Assembly: GCF_003315595.1 (NCBI RefSeq)
Contig: NZ_QNQU01000008.1
Coordinates: forward strand, 1 to 64,000
Source of the DNA: Pedobacter miscanthi
GTDB taxonomy: Bacteria; Bacteroidota; Bacteroidia; Sphingobacteriales; Sphingobacteriaceae
Direction: 5' to 3'
DNA length: 64,000 nucleotides
How positions within the stretch are numbered: the first letter of the stretch is position 1; every line of letters starts with the position of its first letter. The position numbers were made by a program, and so were the translations under genes. Positions 8,634 through 16,973 of this stretch are shown piece after piece. The notes beneath the pieces were generated by a model. That model was not told the DNA's origin and ran no database searches. It saw only the letters and a program-made list of their open reading frames with translations.

Positions 8634-8804
8634 CTACTCGCTGTAATTCCTCTTATCAGCAGCATAAATATGGTACCAGATGTACAGAATCCATATTAAA
8701 ACCACAGTGCTGTAAACCAGTTCAGGATCAAATGAATCCTGTGTAATTAGCAGCGCAATGGAGGAGATCAGGGCAGTCAGGAAGAAATAAAAAATATTTT
8801 TCAT
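8634..8804 (-). CDS. small membrane protein, 56 aa
   Basis: A 56-residue open frame starting MKNIFYFFLTALISSI and ending ADKRNYSE. It has two hydrophobic stretches (about residues 3-18 and 28-45) joined by a polar segment LITQDSFDPELVYS, followed by aromatic and charged residues; this pattern looks like a genuine two-helix small membrane protein and not random sequence. No homologue is recognised. It lies alone between the desaturase (same strand) and the divergent dehydrogenase-like gene. Confidence 0.6.
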   Translation of the reverse strand: MKNIFYFFLTALISSIALLITQDSFDPELVYSTVVLIWILYIWYHIYAADKRNYSE

Positions 8805-9011
8805 AACATACTGATTTAATGAATGTTGGATTTAGTAAATATAATAAAATATCTGCTTATTGACAAATTAAAAAGAGGATTGTTGACATGATTTTGATTA
8901 TTTAGCCTTTTTAAGTCCTTTTTAGACTAAAATCAGTGTAGTTAATTGATATTCTATTGATTTATATTGTATTATGTTAACTTTTATGCCTTTGTAAGTT
9001 AAATATTAAAC

Positions 9012-9028
9012 TTTACCCGCAGGGTAAA
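9012..9028. promoter_or_regulatory. operator-like palindrome TTTACCC-GCA-GGGTAAA
   Basis: Perfect 7-bp arms with a 3-bp centre, about 95 bp upstream of the 9121 start codon. A further half-site TTTACCC lies at 9084-9090, 30 bp before the start. This spacing fits a repressor or activator site controlling the dehydrogenase-like gene; no adjacent regulator is seen. Confidence 0.45.
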
Positions 9029-9120
9029 ATTTGAGTTGAATTGCACAAAATTGTGGCAAACGGTAAATGGTAATTTTTGTATGTTTACCCCACAACTAAC
9101 CAAAAAAACAATAACACACA

Positions 9121-11727
9121 ATGATTAAATTTTCTCTTAGTTTTATTTCTTTTGCTTTGGTCTTTTTTGGGCTGAAGAGCTTTTTTAATGATCCACAAAC
9201 GCAGCGGGTATTGCCTCCGGGCTTAACCATTACTAATTTTGCTGGTCCAGATGTTACACCAAGTCCGGCTTGTTTGGCTGTTGCGCCTACTGGAGAGGTA
9301 TATGTTGGCGTAGACATGATCGGATCTTTAGGTAAAGAGCAGGGTAAGGGCCATATCCTTAAACTAATCGATAAAGACAATGATGGTAAAATGGACCAGC
9401 ATATCGATTTTGCAGAGGTAGATAATCCCCGGGGCATTATTGTTCAGGGCAGTCAGGTATTTGTACTGCATACCACTTTCTCAAAAGAAACAAAACAGGC
9501 CACAGGGATGGATCTGGTCGTTTTTGAAGATAAAAATGGTGATGGTAAAGCCGATGGTCCAGAAAAACCACTCATCGAACACATCAGTAATGCAAAGTAT
9601 ATCCGTGAGCGTGGTACCGATCATGCCACCAATGGTATCAGGATGGGTATTGATGGCTGGATATATATTTCAGTAGGCGATTTTGGCTTTCATGATGCAT
9701 TAGACCGTACCGGAAAAAAACTCACCATGTTGGGTGGCGGTATTTTACGCGTCCGTCCTGATGGTACCGAAATGGAAGTTTATACCCATGGCACCCGTAA
9801 CGTGTATGATGTGGCGATTGATCCATACATGAATGTTTTTACCCGCGAAAATACCAATGATGGTGGTGGATGGAATGTTCGTTTTTCGCACCATATCCAG
9901 TCAGGAGAATATGGTTATCCGGTTTTGTTCCAGAATTTTACGGACGAAATTATCCCTGCACTGGCCGATTTAGGTGGTGGTTCGGGTACAGGGGCGCTAT
10001 TTATGGACGAACCGAACTGGCCTGAACAATACAACCATGTACCCATGATGGCCGATTGGGGCCGAAGCATGCTCTACATTCACAGGGTTACAGCCGATGG
10101 GCCAACTTTTACCCAAAAGGACGAAGAATTTATTAAACTACCCCAAATTACCGACCTCGATGTAGATGGATCGGGAAGGCTTTACCTTTCGGCGTGGGAT
10201 GGTGCTGGTTATTCGGGTAGTCCAGATAAGGGCTATATCGTTCGTGCGGTACCAAACAACTGGACTTACAAAGCTTTTCCTGATGTTAAAAAACTTTCTG
10301 TTAAAAAGTTAACCGAATTATTAAAATCGAACAGTGCTGTTGCGCGATTAAATGCTTCGCAGGAACTGATTTCTCGTAATAACAAACAGGCAACAGAAAC
10401 CGCCTTAAAAACGGCTTCCGATCAAAATTTAGCACTTGATGTACGCATTGCAGGCTTATTTACTTATGCGCAACTGGCCAAAGAAAATGGTATTGCTACG
10501 CTGGTAGGTTTTACAAAAGATAACGCCTTAAAAGAGTTTGCGTTAAAAGCACTTGCCGACCGTAAAACCTTTATTGATAAAGTTCCTGTTGAACCATTTT
10601 TAGAAGGACTTAAAGATTCTTCACCACGTGTTCAGGCGGCTTCGATAATCGGCTTAAACCGTTTGGGCAGACCAGAAGTTGCCAATGTGCTTTTAAATAC
10701 TAAAGTGCCTGCTTCTTTTGTTGCACCTGCAAAAGGTACCGAAGGTGCACATGCTACACCAAACGCTGCAATTATATTACCTCACCTTGCAGTACGTGCT
10801 TTGGTTGAACTTAATGCGGTTGAGCCTTTACTTGCTGCGGTGAAAACCGATAATGCCACTTTAGCACTTTGGGCATTACGTTATATGCACAACCCTAAAG
10901 TGGTAAACGGATTGATTGAAACTTACAATCAATCGAAAGATGAAAAATTGAAACAACAAATCCTGGTTACCTTAGGCCGTTTGTATAAAAAAGAAATTGC
11001 TTATGATGCTTCCTGGTGGTGGGGTACCCGTCCAGATTCGCACGGACCATATTTTAAAGCCGTAAGTTGGGAAGCTTCTCCTGTAATCGAAAAATTCTTA
11101 AAAGAGGAGGCTGCAAAAGCAGGTGCGCAGGGCAAACAGTTTTATGTTGATTTAAATGCACGCCAGAGAATGGATATCCCTGAGTTTACCGTTGAAGAAA
11201 AAGTTGCTGCAACGGAAGAACCAAAAATCGATCTCGAAAAGATCAAGAACAAAAAGGGCCAGGTGGGTAAATCCTCAATTGAGGATGTATTACTGGCCAT
11301 TAATAAATTACAGGGCGACCCGTTAAAAGGAAGAGCTATTTTTAACAACCAAGGATGTATTACTTGCCACAGTTTAAGCAGAGCGGAGAAAATGAAAGGT
11401 CCGTTTATGGGGCAGATCGGTTCGATCATGAACCGCGAACAGATTGCCGAATCAATTTTAAAACCAAGTGCTTCAATTTCTCAGGGTTTTGCGTCGGTAA
11501 TGATCACTGCTAAAGGCGACCGGACCTATATGGGCTTTATTACTGAAGAAACTGCTGCCAAAGTGGTTTTGCGTAACATTGCCGGCGAAGTTTTTACCAT
11601 CAAGGCAGGCGATATTTTATCGCGTAAAGAAATGGAAAACTCCATGATGCCAGAGGGTTTGGCCAATTCGTTATCTTATGAAGAACTAGCCTCTTTGGTT
11701 ACATTTTTATCTGAACAGAAAAAGTAA
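9121..11727 (+). CDS. exported haem-c dehydrogenase-like protein (beta-propeller, HEAT, cytochrome c)
   Basis: 868 residues with an N-terminal signal/anchor (MIKFSLSFISFALVFFGL). Three parts: an N-terminal six-bladed propeller resembling PVC-type/membrane-bound dehydrogenase domains (about 30-380, with DKDNDGKMD and DKNGDGKADG calcium-like loops); a helical HEAT-like region (about 390-640, SSPRVQAASIIGLNRLG); and a C-terminal class I cytochrome c domain with haem motif CITCH near residue 745 and later methionines that could be the axial ligand. Such proteins are annotated as putative membrane-bound dehydrogenases, with oxidation of a sugar or alcohol inferred and electrons passed through the haem to the respiratory chain. 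Substrate unknown. It appears monocistronic. Confidence 0.82.
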   Translation: MIKFSLSFISFALVFFGLKSFFNDPQTQRVLPPGLTITNFAGPDVTPSPACLAVAPTGEVYVGVDMIGSLGKEQGKGHILKLIDKDNDGKMDQHIDFAEVDNPRGIIVQGSQVFVLHTTFSKETKQATGMDLVVFEDKNGDGKADGPEKPLIEHISNAKYIRERGTDHATNGIRMGIDGWIYISVGDFGFHDALDRTGKKLTMLGGGILRVRPDGTEMEVYTHGTRNVYDVAIDPYMNVFTRENTNDGGGWNVRFSHHIQSGEYGYPVLFQNFTDEIIPALADLGGGSGTGALFMDEPNWPEQYNHVPMMADWGRSMLYIHRVTADGPTFTQKDEEFIKLPQITDLDVDGSGRLYLSAWDGAGYSGSPDKGYIVRAVPNNWTYKAFPDVKKLSVKKLTELLKSNSAVARLNASQELISRNNKQATETALKTASDQNLALDVRIAGLFTYAQLAKENGIATLVGFTKDNALKEFALKALADRKTFIDKVPVEPFLEGLKDSSPRVQAASIIGLNRLGRPEVANVLLNTKVPASFVAPAKGTEGAHATPNAAIILPHLAVRALVELNAVEPLLAAVKTDNATLALWALRYMHNPKVVNGLIETYNQSKDEKLKQQILVTLGRLYKKEIAYDASWWWGTRPDSHGPYFKAVSWEASPVIEKFLKEEAAKAGAQGKQFYVDLNARQRMDIPEFTVEEKVAATEEPKIDLEKIKNKKGQVGKSSIEDVLLAINKLQGDPLKGRAIFNNQGCITCHSLSRAEKMKGPFMGQIGSIMNREQIAESILKPSASISQGFASVMITAKGDRTYMGFITEETAAKVVLRNIAGEVFTIKAGDILSRKEMENSMMPEGLANSLSYEELASLVTFLSEQKK

Positions 11728-11750
11728 TTGAGCCGAAGTTTCCTCCAATT

Positions 11751-12052
11751 CGTCATTTCGACCGTAGCGGAGAAATCTACCTCGATGTAGATATCTCCAC
11801 TCCGCGATGCTCCGGAGATGACGGTTTTTTGTTAAACCGTTGTTTAAAATTATCGTCATTTCGAGCGCAGTCGAGAAATCTATGGAGGATTACTTCATAG
11901 ATCTCTCCATTTCGCTGTGCCTCAGTCGAGATGACGTTTTTTTGTTAAACCGTCGTTTAAAAATTATCGTCATTTCGAGCGCAGTCGAGAAATCTATGGA
12001 GGATTACTTCGTAGATCTCTCCACTCCAAGATGCTCTGGTCGGGATGACGTT
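11751..12052. repeat. three tandem copies of the GTCATTTCGAGC hairpin repeat
   Basis: Units start at 11751, 11854 and 11968. Each begins CGTCATTTCGA and ends near GAGATGACG, so each is an imperfect inverted repeat of about 80 bp; units are joined by a conserved spacer containing GTTAAACCG and GTTTAAA. Units 2 and 3 are almost identical. The hairpins with the T-tract in the spacer may also terminate the 9121 gene. The open frame across units 2-3 is a repeat artefact. Other single copies: 36715-36799, 45792-45884 (half), 60693-60795, 61912-62004. Confidence 0.88.
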
Positions 12053-12093
12053 CATTGATAGTTAATCGACTCAATACTGCAGACGAAGAGCTC

Positions 12094-12135
12094 TCTACTC
12101 CAAACTCTGTACTTCAAACTCTCAACTCCCAACTA
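12094..12135. repeat. NNNACTC heptamer repeat
   Basis: Six 7-base units: TCTACTC, CAAACTC, TGTACTT, CAAACTC, TCAACTC, CCAACTA. Positions 4-6 (ACT) are constant. This lies between the hairpin-repeat cluster and cysE; the remaining 130 bp to cysE presumably hold its promoter. Confidence 0.75.
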
Positions 12136-12266
12136 TTTTGTTATTTCCCCGCCATTTTTATCATAAAACTCGGCGAGCAGTTCCGGTTTAAAAAAACAAA
12201 ACCTACATTAGCGATTAAATCTATATATCTAGTCGATGAGCAGATCGGCTGGGCACGACCACCATT

Positions 12267-13079
12267 ATGGATAACCATTTTTTTGAACAAATATTTAAGA
12301 ACCCGCTTGAACAGCCCAATATTCCGCCTAATAAGGTCATATTCCGTTGGGCCGAAAAACTGATTCAGGTGCTCTTTCCCGAAAACGGACCCAAGGCTTT
12401 TTCAGGGATTGAAGAAGTGAAAGAAACAGTTTTGGCTTTGGAAGCTGAACTTTATGACATTATTTCGGCCAGTTGCAAACTTAATAACAGTGAATGTAAA
12501 AATGCCGCAGGCCAGTTTTTTGCAGCATTACCAGAACTTTACCGAGTATTGAATACCGATATCGTGGCCATTTACGAAGGCGATCCGGCGGCGCAGAGCC
12601 GTTTCGAGGTAATCAGAACTTATCCTGGTTTTTACGCCATCTGTTTTTACCGGATTGCACATTTACTATACAATTTCAATATACCGCTGGTACCAAGAAT
12701 ATTAACCGAATATGCCCATTCTAAAACCGGGATAGATATCCATCCGGCTGCAAAAATCGGTGAATATTTCTATATCGATCATGGTACAGGGATTGTAATC
12801 GGCGAAACCAGTACTATCGGTCAGTATGTAAAGCTTTATCAGGGCGTAACTTTAGGCGCATTGAGTGTAAAAAAAACACTGGCAGGCAGTAAACGGCATC
12901 CAACAGTTGAAGATAGGGTGGTGATTTATTCCGGAGCTACTATTTTAGGTGGCGAAACCATTATTGGCCACGATAGCATTATCGGTGGTAACGTATGGCT
13001 TACCGAAAGTATCGAGCCTTTTTCTACCGCTTATCACTCTCCAATAATTACCATCAGAAACCACAAGGAAACGATTTAA
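12267..13079 (+). CDS. cysE: serine O-acetyltransferase
   Basis: 270 residues. Transfers an acetyl group from acetyl-CoA to L-serine, making O-acetylserine for cysteine synthesis in the cytoplasm. The N-terminal half is helical; the C-terminal half is a left-handed beta-helix of hexapeptide repeats (DIHPAAKIGEYFYIDHGTG, IVIGETSTIGQYVKLYQGVTLG) with the catalytic His in IDHGTG. The longer N-terminus resembles the EpsC/SATase form found with cysM. A 13-bp gap to the cysteine synthase gene makes an operon almost certain. Feedback inhibition by cysteine is known for the family; it cannot be read here. Confidence 0.9.
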   Translation: MDNHFFEQIFKNPLEQPNIPPNKVIFRWAEKLIQVLFPENGPKAFSGIEEVKETVLALEAELYDIISASCKLNNSECKNAAGQFFAALPELYRVLNTDIVAIYEGDPAAQSRFEVIRTYPGFYAICFYRIAHLLYNFNIPLVPRILTEYAHSKTGIDIHPAAKIGEYFYIDHGTGIVIGETSTIGQYVKLYQGVTLGALSVKKTLAGSKRHPTVEDRVVIYSGATILGGETIIGHDSIIGGNVWLTESIEPFSTAYHSPIITIRNHKETI

Positions 13080-13092
13080 TCAATACAATATT

Positions 13093-13965
13093 ATGGCAGG
13101 AATCATCGATCTGATCGGAAATACGCCTATGGCCGAGCTCCAAAAAATGAATATTAACCCGGCTGTTAAGGTTTTCGCAAAACTGGAAGGCAATAACCCG
13201 GGTGGAAGTGTAAAAGACCGGGCATCGCTTAACATGATCAGGAGTGCGATAGAACGTGGCGAAATAGCTCCCGGAACAAAACTGGTGGAAGCTACGAGTG
13301 GTAATACCGGTATTGCACTGGCCATGATTGCGAGTTTATACAACCTCGATATCGAACTGGTCATGCCGGCAAACTCTACCCGCGAGCGTAAGGTAACCAT
13401 GGAAGCTTTTGGCGCTAAGGTAACCCTTTTAGAAAGTATAGAAGACTGCCGCGATTATGCAGAAGATAAAGGAAGCAGCAAAGGTTACTTTTTGCTCAAC
13501 CAGTTTGCCAATCCCGATAATTATTTAGCACATTATAAAACCACCGGACCTGAAATATGGAGAGACACCGAGGGCGGGATTACTCATTTTGTAAGCTCGA
13601 TGGGTACAACAGGTACCATTATGGGCTGCTCGAGGTATTTTAAAGAACAGAATAAGGCTATACAGATTGTGGGCTGCCAGCCTACCGAAGGTTCGTCAAT
13701 TCCGGGTATCAGGCGCTGGCCAACCGAGTACCTGCCAAAAATATTCGAGCCCGAACGTGTGGATCGTGTAATGGACATTGCGCAGGAAGAAGCAATTGTA
13801 ATGTCGCGCAGGATGGCCAGAGAAGAAGGACTTTTTGCCGGAATGAGTTCAGGTGGTGCCTGTGCTGCAGCATTAAGGTTAGCTTCCGAACTAGATCATG
13901 GAACCATCGTATTTATTACCTGCGACAGGGGAGACCGCTACCTGAGCAGCGATCTTTTTGGTTAA
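13093..13965 (+). CDS. cysM: cysteine synthase, CysM type
   Basis: 290-residue PLP-dependent beta-replacement enzyme (fold type II) that makes cysteine from O-acetylserine and sulfide or thiosulfate. The PLP lysine is in NNPGGSVKDRAS; the substrate-binding loop is EATSGNTGIAL; the phosphate-binding glycine-rich loop is VSSMGTTGTIMG. The short C-terminus and RRWPTEYLP segment match CysM better than CysK. Second gene of the cysE-cysM pair. Its product, cysteine, is also a likely sulfur donor for the ergothioneine genes elsewhere in the window, an inference only. Confidence 0.9.
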   Translation: MAGIIDLIGNTPMAELQKMNINPAVKVFAKLEGNNPGGSVKDRASLNMIRSAIERGEIAPGTKLVEATSGNTGIALAMIASLYNLDIELVMPANSTRERKVTMEAFGAKVTLLESIEDCRDYAEDKGSSKGYFLLNQFANPDNYLAHYKTTGPEIWRDTEGGITHFVSSMGTTGTIMGCSRYFKEQNKAIQIVGCQPTEGSSIPGIRRWPTEYLPKIFEPERVDRVMDIAQEEAIVMSRRMAREEGLFAGMSSGGACAAALRLASELDHGTIVFITCDRGDRYLSSDLFG

Positions 13966-13970
13966 AATAT

Positions 13971-14354
13971 TCATTTCTTTTGTTTTGAAATAAGCATTTT
14001 CACCCTTTCGGTAATCGTTTCCATTTCAAAAGGTTTTTCTATGTAATCGTCCCAGTGCTGTTTGTAATAGGTACCATTTTGAAAACCATTTCTAGACGAC
14101 ATCAGCAAAATAGGTATTGCAGCATGTACCGATAGTTTTAGCTCGGTACATATTGCGCGCCCATCAGTAATACCCAATAAAACATCGATTAAAATTACAT
14201 CTGGTAAAAAAGAAGCCACCTGCGTGTGTAAATCCACCGTACCCGAAAGACCCAATACCTCATAACCTTCAAATTCGAAGATCATCCGTATGGCATCAAG
14301 TGTTGCATGATGATCTTCGATAATCAGTATCCTGGCTTTATTTATGGATTGCAT
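13971..14354 (-). CDS. stand-alone receiver-domain response regulator
   Basis: 127 residues beginning MQSINKARILIIEDHH. The receiver domain is complete: acidic pair in IIEDHH, phospho-Asp in DVILIDVLLG, Ser/Thr in LLMSSRNG and Lys in YIEKPFEMETI; no output domain follows. I prefer the ATG at 14354 over an in-frame GTG at 14393, because the ATG begins just after the stop of the upstream HTH gene and the GTG version adds a non-family leader. Output is presumably by protein-protein contact. It is co-transcribed with the IS3-OrfA-like HTH gene. Confidence 0.85.
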   Translation of the reverse strand: MQSINKARILIIEDHHATLDAIRMIFEFEGYEVLGLSGTVDLHTQVASFLPDVILIDVLLGITDGRAICTELKLSVHAAIPILLMSSRNGFQNGTYYKQHWDDYIEKPFEMETITERVKMLISKQKK

Positions 14355-14364
14355 TTGTATTTTA

Positions 14365-14682
14365 TTAAGGATAGCTGAGGTTATTGGCGCCACGCTTTTT
14401 AATCAGTAATTCAAGTATTTTCGAATCGGTTCTCGTAAGGCTGTCGAGCGAGTTCCGCAAACTCTGGTTAACAAGGCTCAGGTTGGTAAACATCTGGCGT
14501 AAGGTTTCATTTTCGTCCCTCAGTTCCATAAGTTCATTGGCAATGCTGCCATAATCCCTGATCCAGGTATCAAAGCAAGGTTTATCAATGGCCAGTTCGG
14601 CGCAAATTTCTTCAGGTTCTCCGCCATTATAAAATTCGTGGATGCTGCCAATAATTTGTGCAGGTGTGTGGTTTGGTTTCAT
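14365..14682 (-). CDS. IS3-OrfA-like helix-turn-helix protein without transposase
   Basis: 105 residues. The N-terminal half (IIGSIHEFYNGGEPEEICAE and PCFDTWIRDYG) fits the HTH_Tnp_1 fold of IS3/IS911 OrfA, and the following leucine-zipper-like part (ENETLRQMFTNLSLVNQSL) matches the OrfA pattern closely. There is no OrfB catalytic gene, no terminal inverted repeat and no target duplication, so this is not an active element. It ends 10 bp before the receiver gene on the same strand. A co-opted transposase-derived DNA-binding protein partnered with a receiver is the simplest reading, inferred from context. Confidence 0.7.
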   Translation of the reverse strand: MKPNHTPAQIIGSIHEFYNGGEPEEICAELAIDKPCFDTWIRDYGSIANELMELRDENETLRQMFTNLSLVNQSLRNSLDSLTRTDSKILELLIKKRGANNLSYP

Positions 14683-14819
14683 AGTTATTATATGCTGTTG
14701 TGCAGAAGGATAAACTGTCCCGTTGTTTACCTCCTGCGGTACAGCAATATTTAAAATGTTCTTGTTATAGCGATAGGGACAAAGGAATAGAGCGTTTAAG
14801 GCTAATCAAAATATTTAAC

Positions 14820-14838
14820 TACGCACTATTACGCAGGG
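14820..14838. promoter_or_regulatory. box 1: TACGCA-N4-TACGCA-GGG
   Basis: Direct repeat of TACGCA at 14820 and 14830, 10 bp apart (one helical turn), followed by GGG. It lies about 140 bp upstream of the HTH/receiver pair. An identical architecture is found at 15110. The region 14683-15225 otherwise holds no convincing gene. Confidence 0.55.
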
Positions 14839-15109
14839 TTTTTAACTGCCTGGTTTACAGTTGTAAAATTAAAATACTCTTCAGTTCTGATTTCATTGGA
14901 TATGGTTTTGGTTGAATTAACGTTTTTATAAAGCCATGCCGTCAGTCGTGTAACAAATCATCCCGGATAAGACCGTTTCTGCCGACATGGCAAAAAATTG
15001 AGTACAATCCAGAAAAAAAAGGTTTTAATCTGTTTAGTTTATACGGTATCGCACCGCTTGTACTCCATTAGGTATATGCAAAGAGGGTGCGGCAGGTCGT
15101 TTTGTGCAC

Positions 15110-15128
15110 TACGCATTTCTACGCAGGG
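15110..15128. promoter_or_regulatory. box 2: TACGCA-N4-TACGCA-GGG
   Basis: Second copy of the box, TACGCA at 15110 and 15120 then GGG, 290 bp from box 1 and about 100 bp past the stop of the LuxR-type gene. The flanks differ, so this is not a simple duplication. A one-turn direct repeat suits a dimeric two-headed regulator such as a NarL/LuxR or OmpR type. Confidence 0.55.
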
Positions 15129-15225
15129 CTAGTCAAATGCTTGTAATAAAGCTTTTTAAGGTGTTCTTGTTGATTAACTGTTAAAATGACGCGAAAGCCG
15201 ATGGATCTTAGTTTTTGTATATTAT

Positions 15226-16812
15226 TTAGGACAGATTAGTGAGGTCCAACATCCAGTTATGCATATTTGTTTCCCCGTCGATCCCCAGTTTTTTACGCAG
15301 CCTGTATTTACGGCTCTCTACAGCGCGTACACTTAACCTGCAGGTACGGGCAATTTCTTTGGTATCGAAGTTTAACCTGATGTAGGCACAGAATTCTAAT
15401 TCTGCAGGAAGCAGTTGTGGCGAAATACGGAGCAATTCTTCAATAAAAGTGGCTTCAGTCTCTTTAAATTTTTTCATAAAAGAAGGATCACGCGATTGAG
15501 CAAGTTCAATAAGCTCTTTTAACGATAAAGGTTCTTCGGGCAGTGCAGTTTTTTTATTGAGCTGTTTACGGTAACCTTCTACCTGCTCGTGTAAAAGGAT
15601 CCGCTGCCTGCGAAAATGTGCATTATGACGGGCCAGTAACCTGAGCCGTTGTCCGAAAAGTCCCAGACTGATCAATATGCCTTCAACTATTCCGGCCAAG
15701 GTAAGCAGATTAAAACTATACGATTGGAAAGGAATTAGCTCCATCAGGCTAAAAACAAAATAAATGGATACCAGGGCAACCGGGATCCATCCAAACACAT
15801 AACACCAGATCAGGGGGTTGTTTTTGGCATATCCACGAATAATAATTACCTGTATACTGCTATAAAGAAAAAGTAGTGATGTTAATAAAAAGAAGATCTG
15901 TGTAAGGGCATTGGTAATGCTTCTTCCGTCCCATAAAGAGCAGATCAGGATCAGCGCCCAGCCAATGATCAGCGCAATAAAAAATCTGTTAAGCTGGGGT
16001 AGCTGCCGTTTTAACTTTAAAAAATAATTGTTAAACAGGATTGTACAGATATAACCCAGGGCTATAAAAAAATGTGCATGAACGAGGATAAATTTTGAGG
16101 CGAACTGTCCAAGTAATAATCCATAACCCTGCAGGTAACACACCATTACAATAAAGTAAAGTAAAATAACCCTTGCAAAATACAGGGCAAAAAGTTTGCT
16201 TCGCGTAACGATATACATGAAAACATGAAAGATGAGGATCATCAGGGCAATGCCTACATAAATCAGTTGTAAGCTGTAGGCCTTAATCAGTTCGTGGTTT
16301 AAAACCGATTCTGTAACCAGTTTTGCAGGTACTAAAAGGGTGTTCATTGCCCGCATGCGGATGTAAACCTCACCAACTGGTGCTTTTGCCAGGTTTAAGG
16401 GAAACGCATAACCAGTTCCGAGCGAAGCATCACTTTTTTTAAGGTTGAACATACCGGAACTAACCATGTTGAGTTTTCCTTGCGTATCACGATAGAACAA
16501 AGTGATGGAATCGATATTTGCATAATCTATAAAAAGATAGGGCAGGGTTTGGCTGTTCCGTTCGAACCTGATTTTCATCCACCATACCTTTCCGCTTGTA
16601 CCACCATTAAATATCGCCGAACTGCCTTTCGAAAACCGCTCGGCCTTAAATTGCTCTACCTGTTTAAAAGAAGTGTTTCCCAAACTGTCCTGCCAATAAT
16701 ATGCTGATCTACCGATATTAACAAAAGGTTGTTTCTCGACCCGGATAACTGGTTGGGCTACGCACAGAATAGCTTCTGTGATGAAAGCGATAAGAAAAAA
16801 TATGGTTCTCAT
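15226..16812 (-). CDS. 7TM-DISM sensor with LuxR-type HTH
   Basis: 528 residues. A signal peptide (MRTIFFLIAFITEAILCVAQ) is followed by an extracellular beta-sandwich 7TMR-DISMED2 domain (about 25-170), seven membrane helices (about 180-395), a basic coiled-coil linker (HNAHFRRQRILLHEQVEGY) and a C-terminal helical region with a LuxR/GerE-like HTH (FDTKEIARTCRLSVRAVESRKYRLRK). This is a one-component membrane regulator: ligand sensed outside, DNA bound at the membrane. It is characteristic of Bacteroidota; ligands are probably carbohydrates, by family inference. Its DNA target could be the TACGCA boxes just beyond its 3' end. Confidence 0.82.
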   Translation of the reverse strand: MRTIFFLIAFITEAILCVAQPVIRVEKQPFVNIGRSAYYWQDSLGNTSFKQVEQFKAERFSKGSSAIFNGGTSGKVWWMKIRFERNSQTLPYLFIDYANIDSITLFYRDTQGKLNMVSSGMFNLKKSDASLGTGYAFPLNLAKAPVGEVYIRMRAMNTLLVPAKLVTESVLNHELIKAYSLQLIYVGIALMILIFHVFMYIVTRSKLFALYFARVILLYFIVMVCYLQGYGLLLGQFASKFILVHAHFFIALGYICTILFNNYFLKLKRQLPQLNRFFIALIIGWALILICSLWDGRSITNALTQIFFLLTSLLFLYSSIQVIIIRGYAKNNPLIWCYVFGWIPVALVSIYFVFSLMELIPFQSYSFNLLTLAGIVEGILISLGLFGQRLRLLARHNAHFRRQRILLHEQVEGYRKQLNKKTALPEEPLSLKELIELAQSRDPSFMKKFKETEATFIEELLRISPQLLPAELEFCAYIRLNFDTKEIARTCRLSVRAVESRKYRLRKKLGIDGETNMHNWMLDLTNLS

Positions 16813-16973
16813 TTAATTTAAACCAATGTAAAAAAGCTGGGATGACCTATTACAGCGGAGAAATTATGGCTTTATAATAGAAAAACCAAATTTTCTACAA
16901 AAAAAGATCTCCGCTAAAACGATTTGCCAATCAATTCAAATTTGTATTTTAGAAGCAAGTCTCAAATTTATAT

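Noticed and set aside
11840..12058. 72-codon open frame
   Set aside because: It is made of two hairpin-repeat units and their spacer; repeated amino-acid blocks merely mirror the DNA repeat.
12055..12363. 102-codon open frame before cysE
   Set aside because: Runs through the NNNACTC heptamers and overlaps the cysE start in another frame; no domain.
14365..14682. Active IS3 element
   Set aside because: No OrfB, no terminal inverted repeats and no target duplication are visible.
14700..14915. 71-codon open frame holding box 1
   Set aside because: Cys/Leu-rich with no domain, crosses an operator-like box; probably chance.
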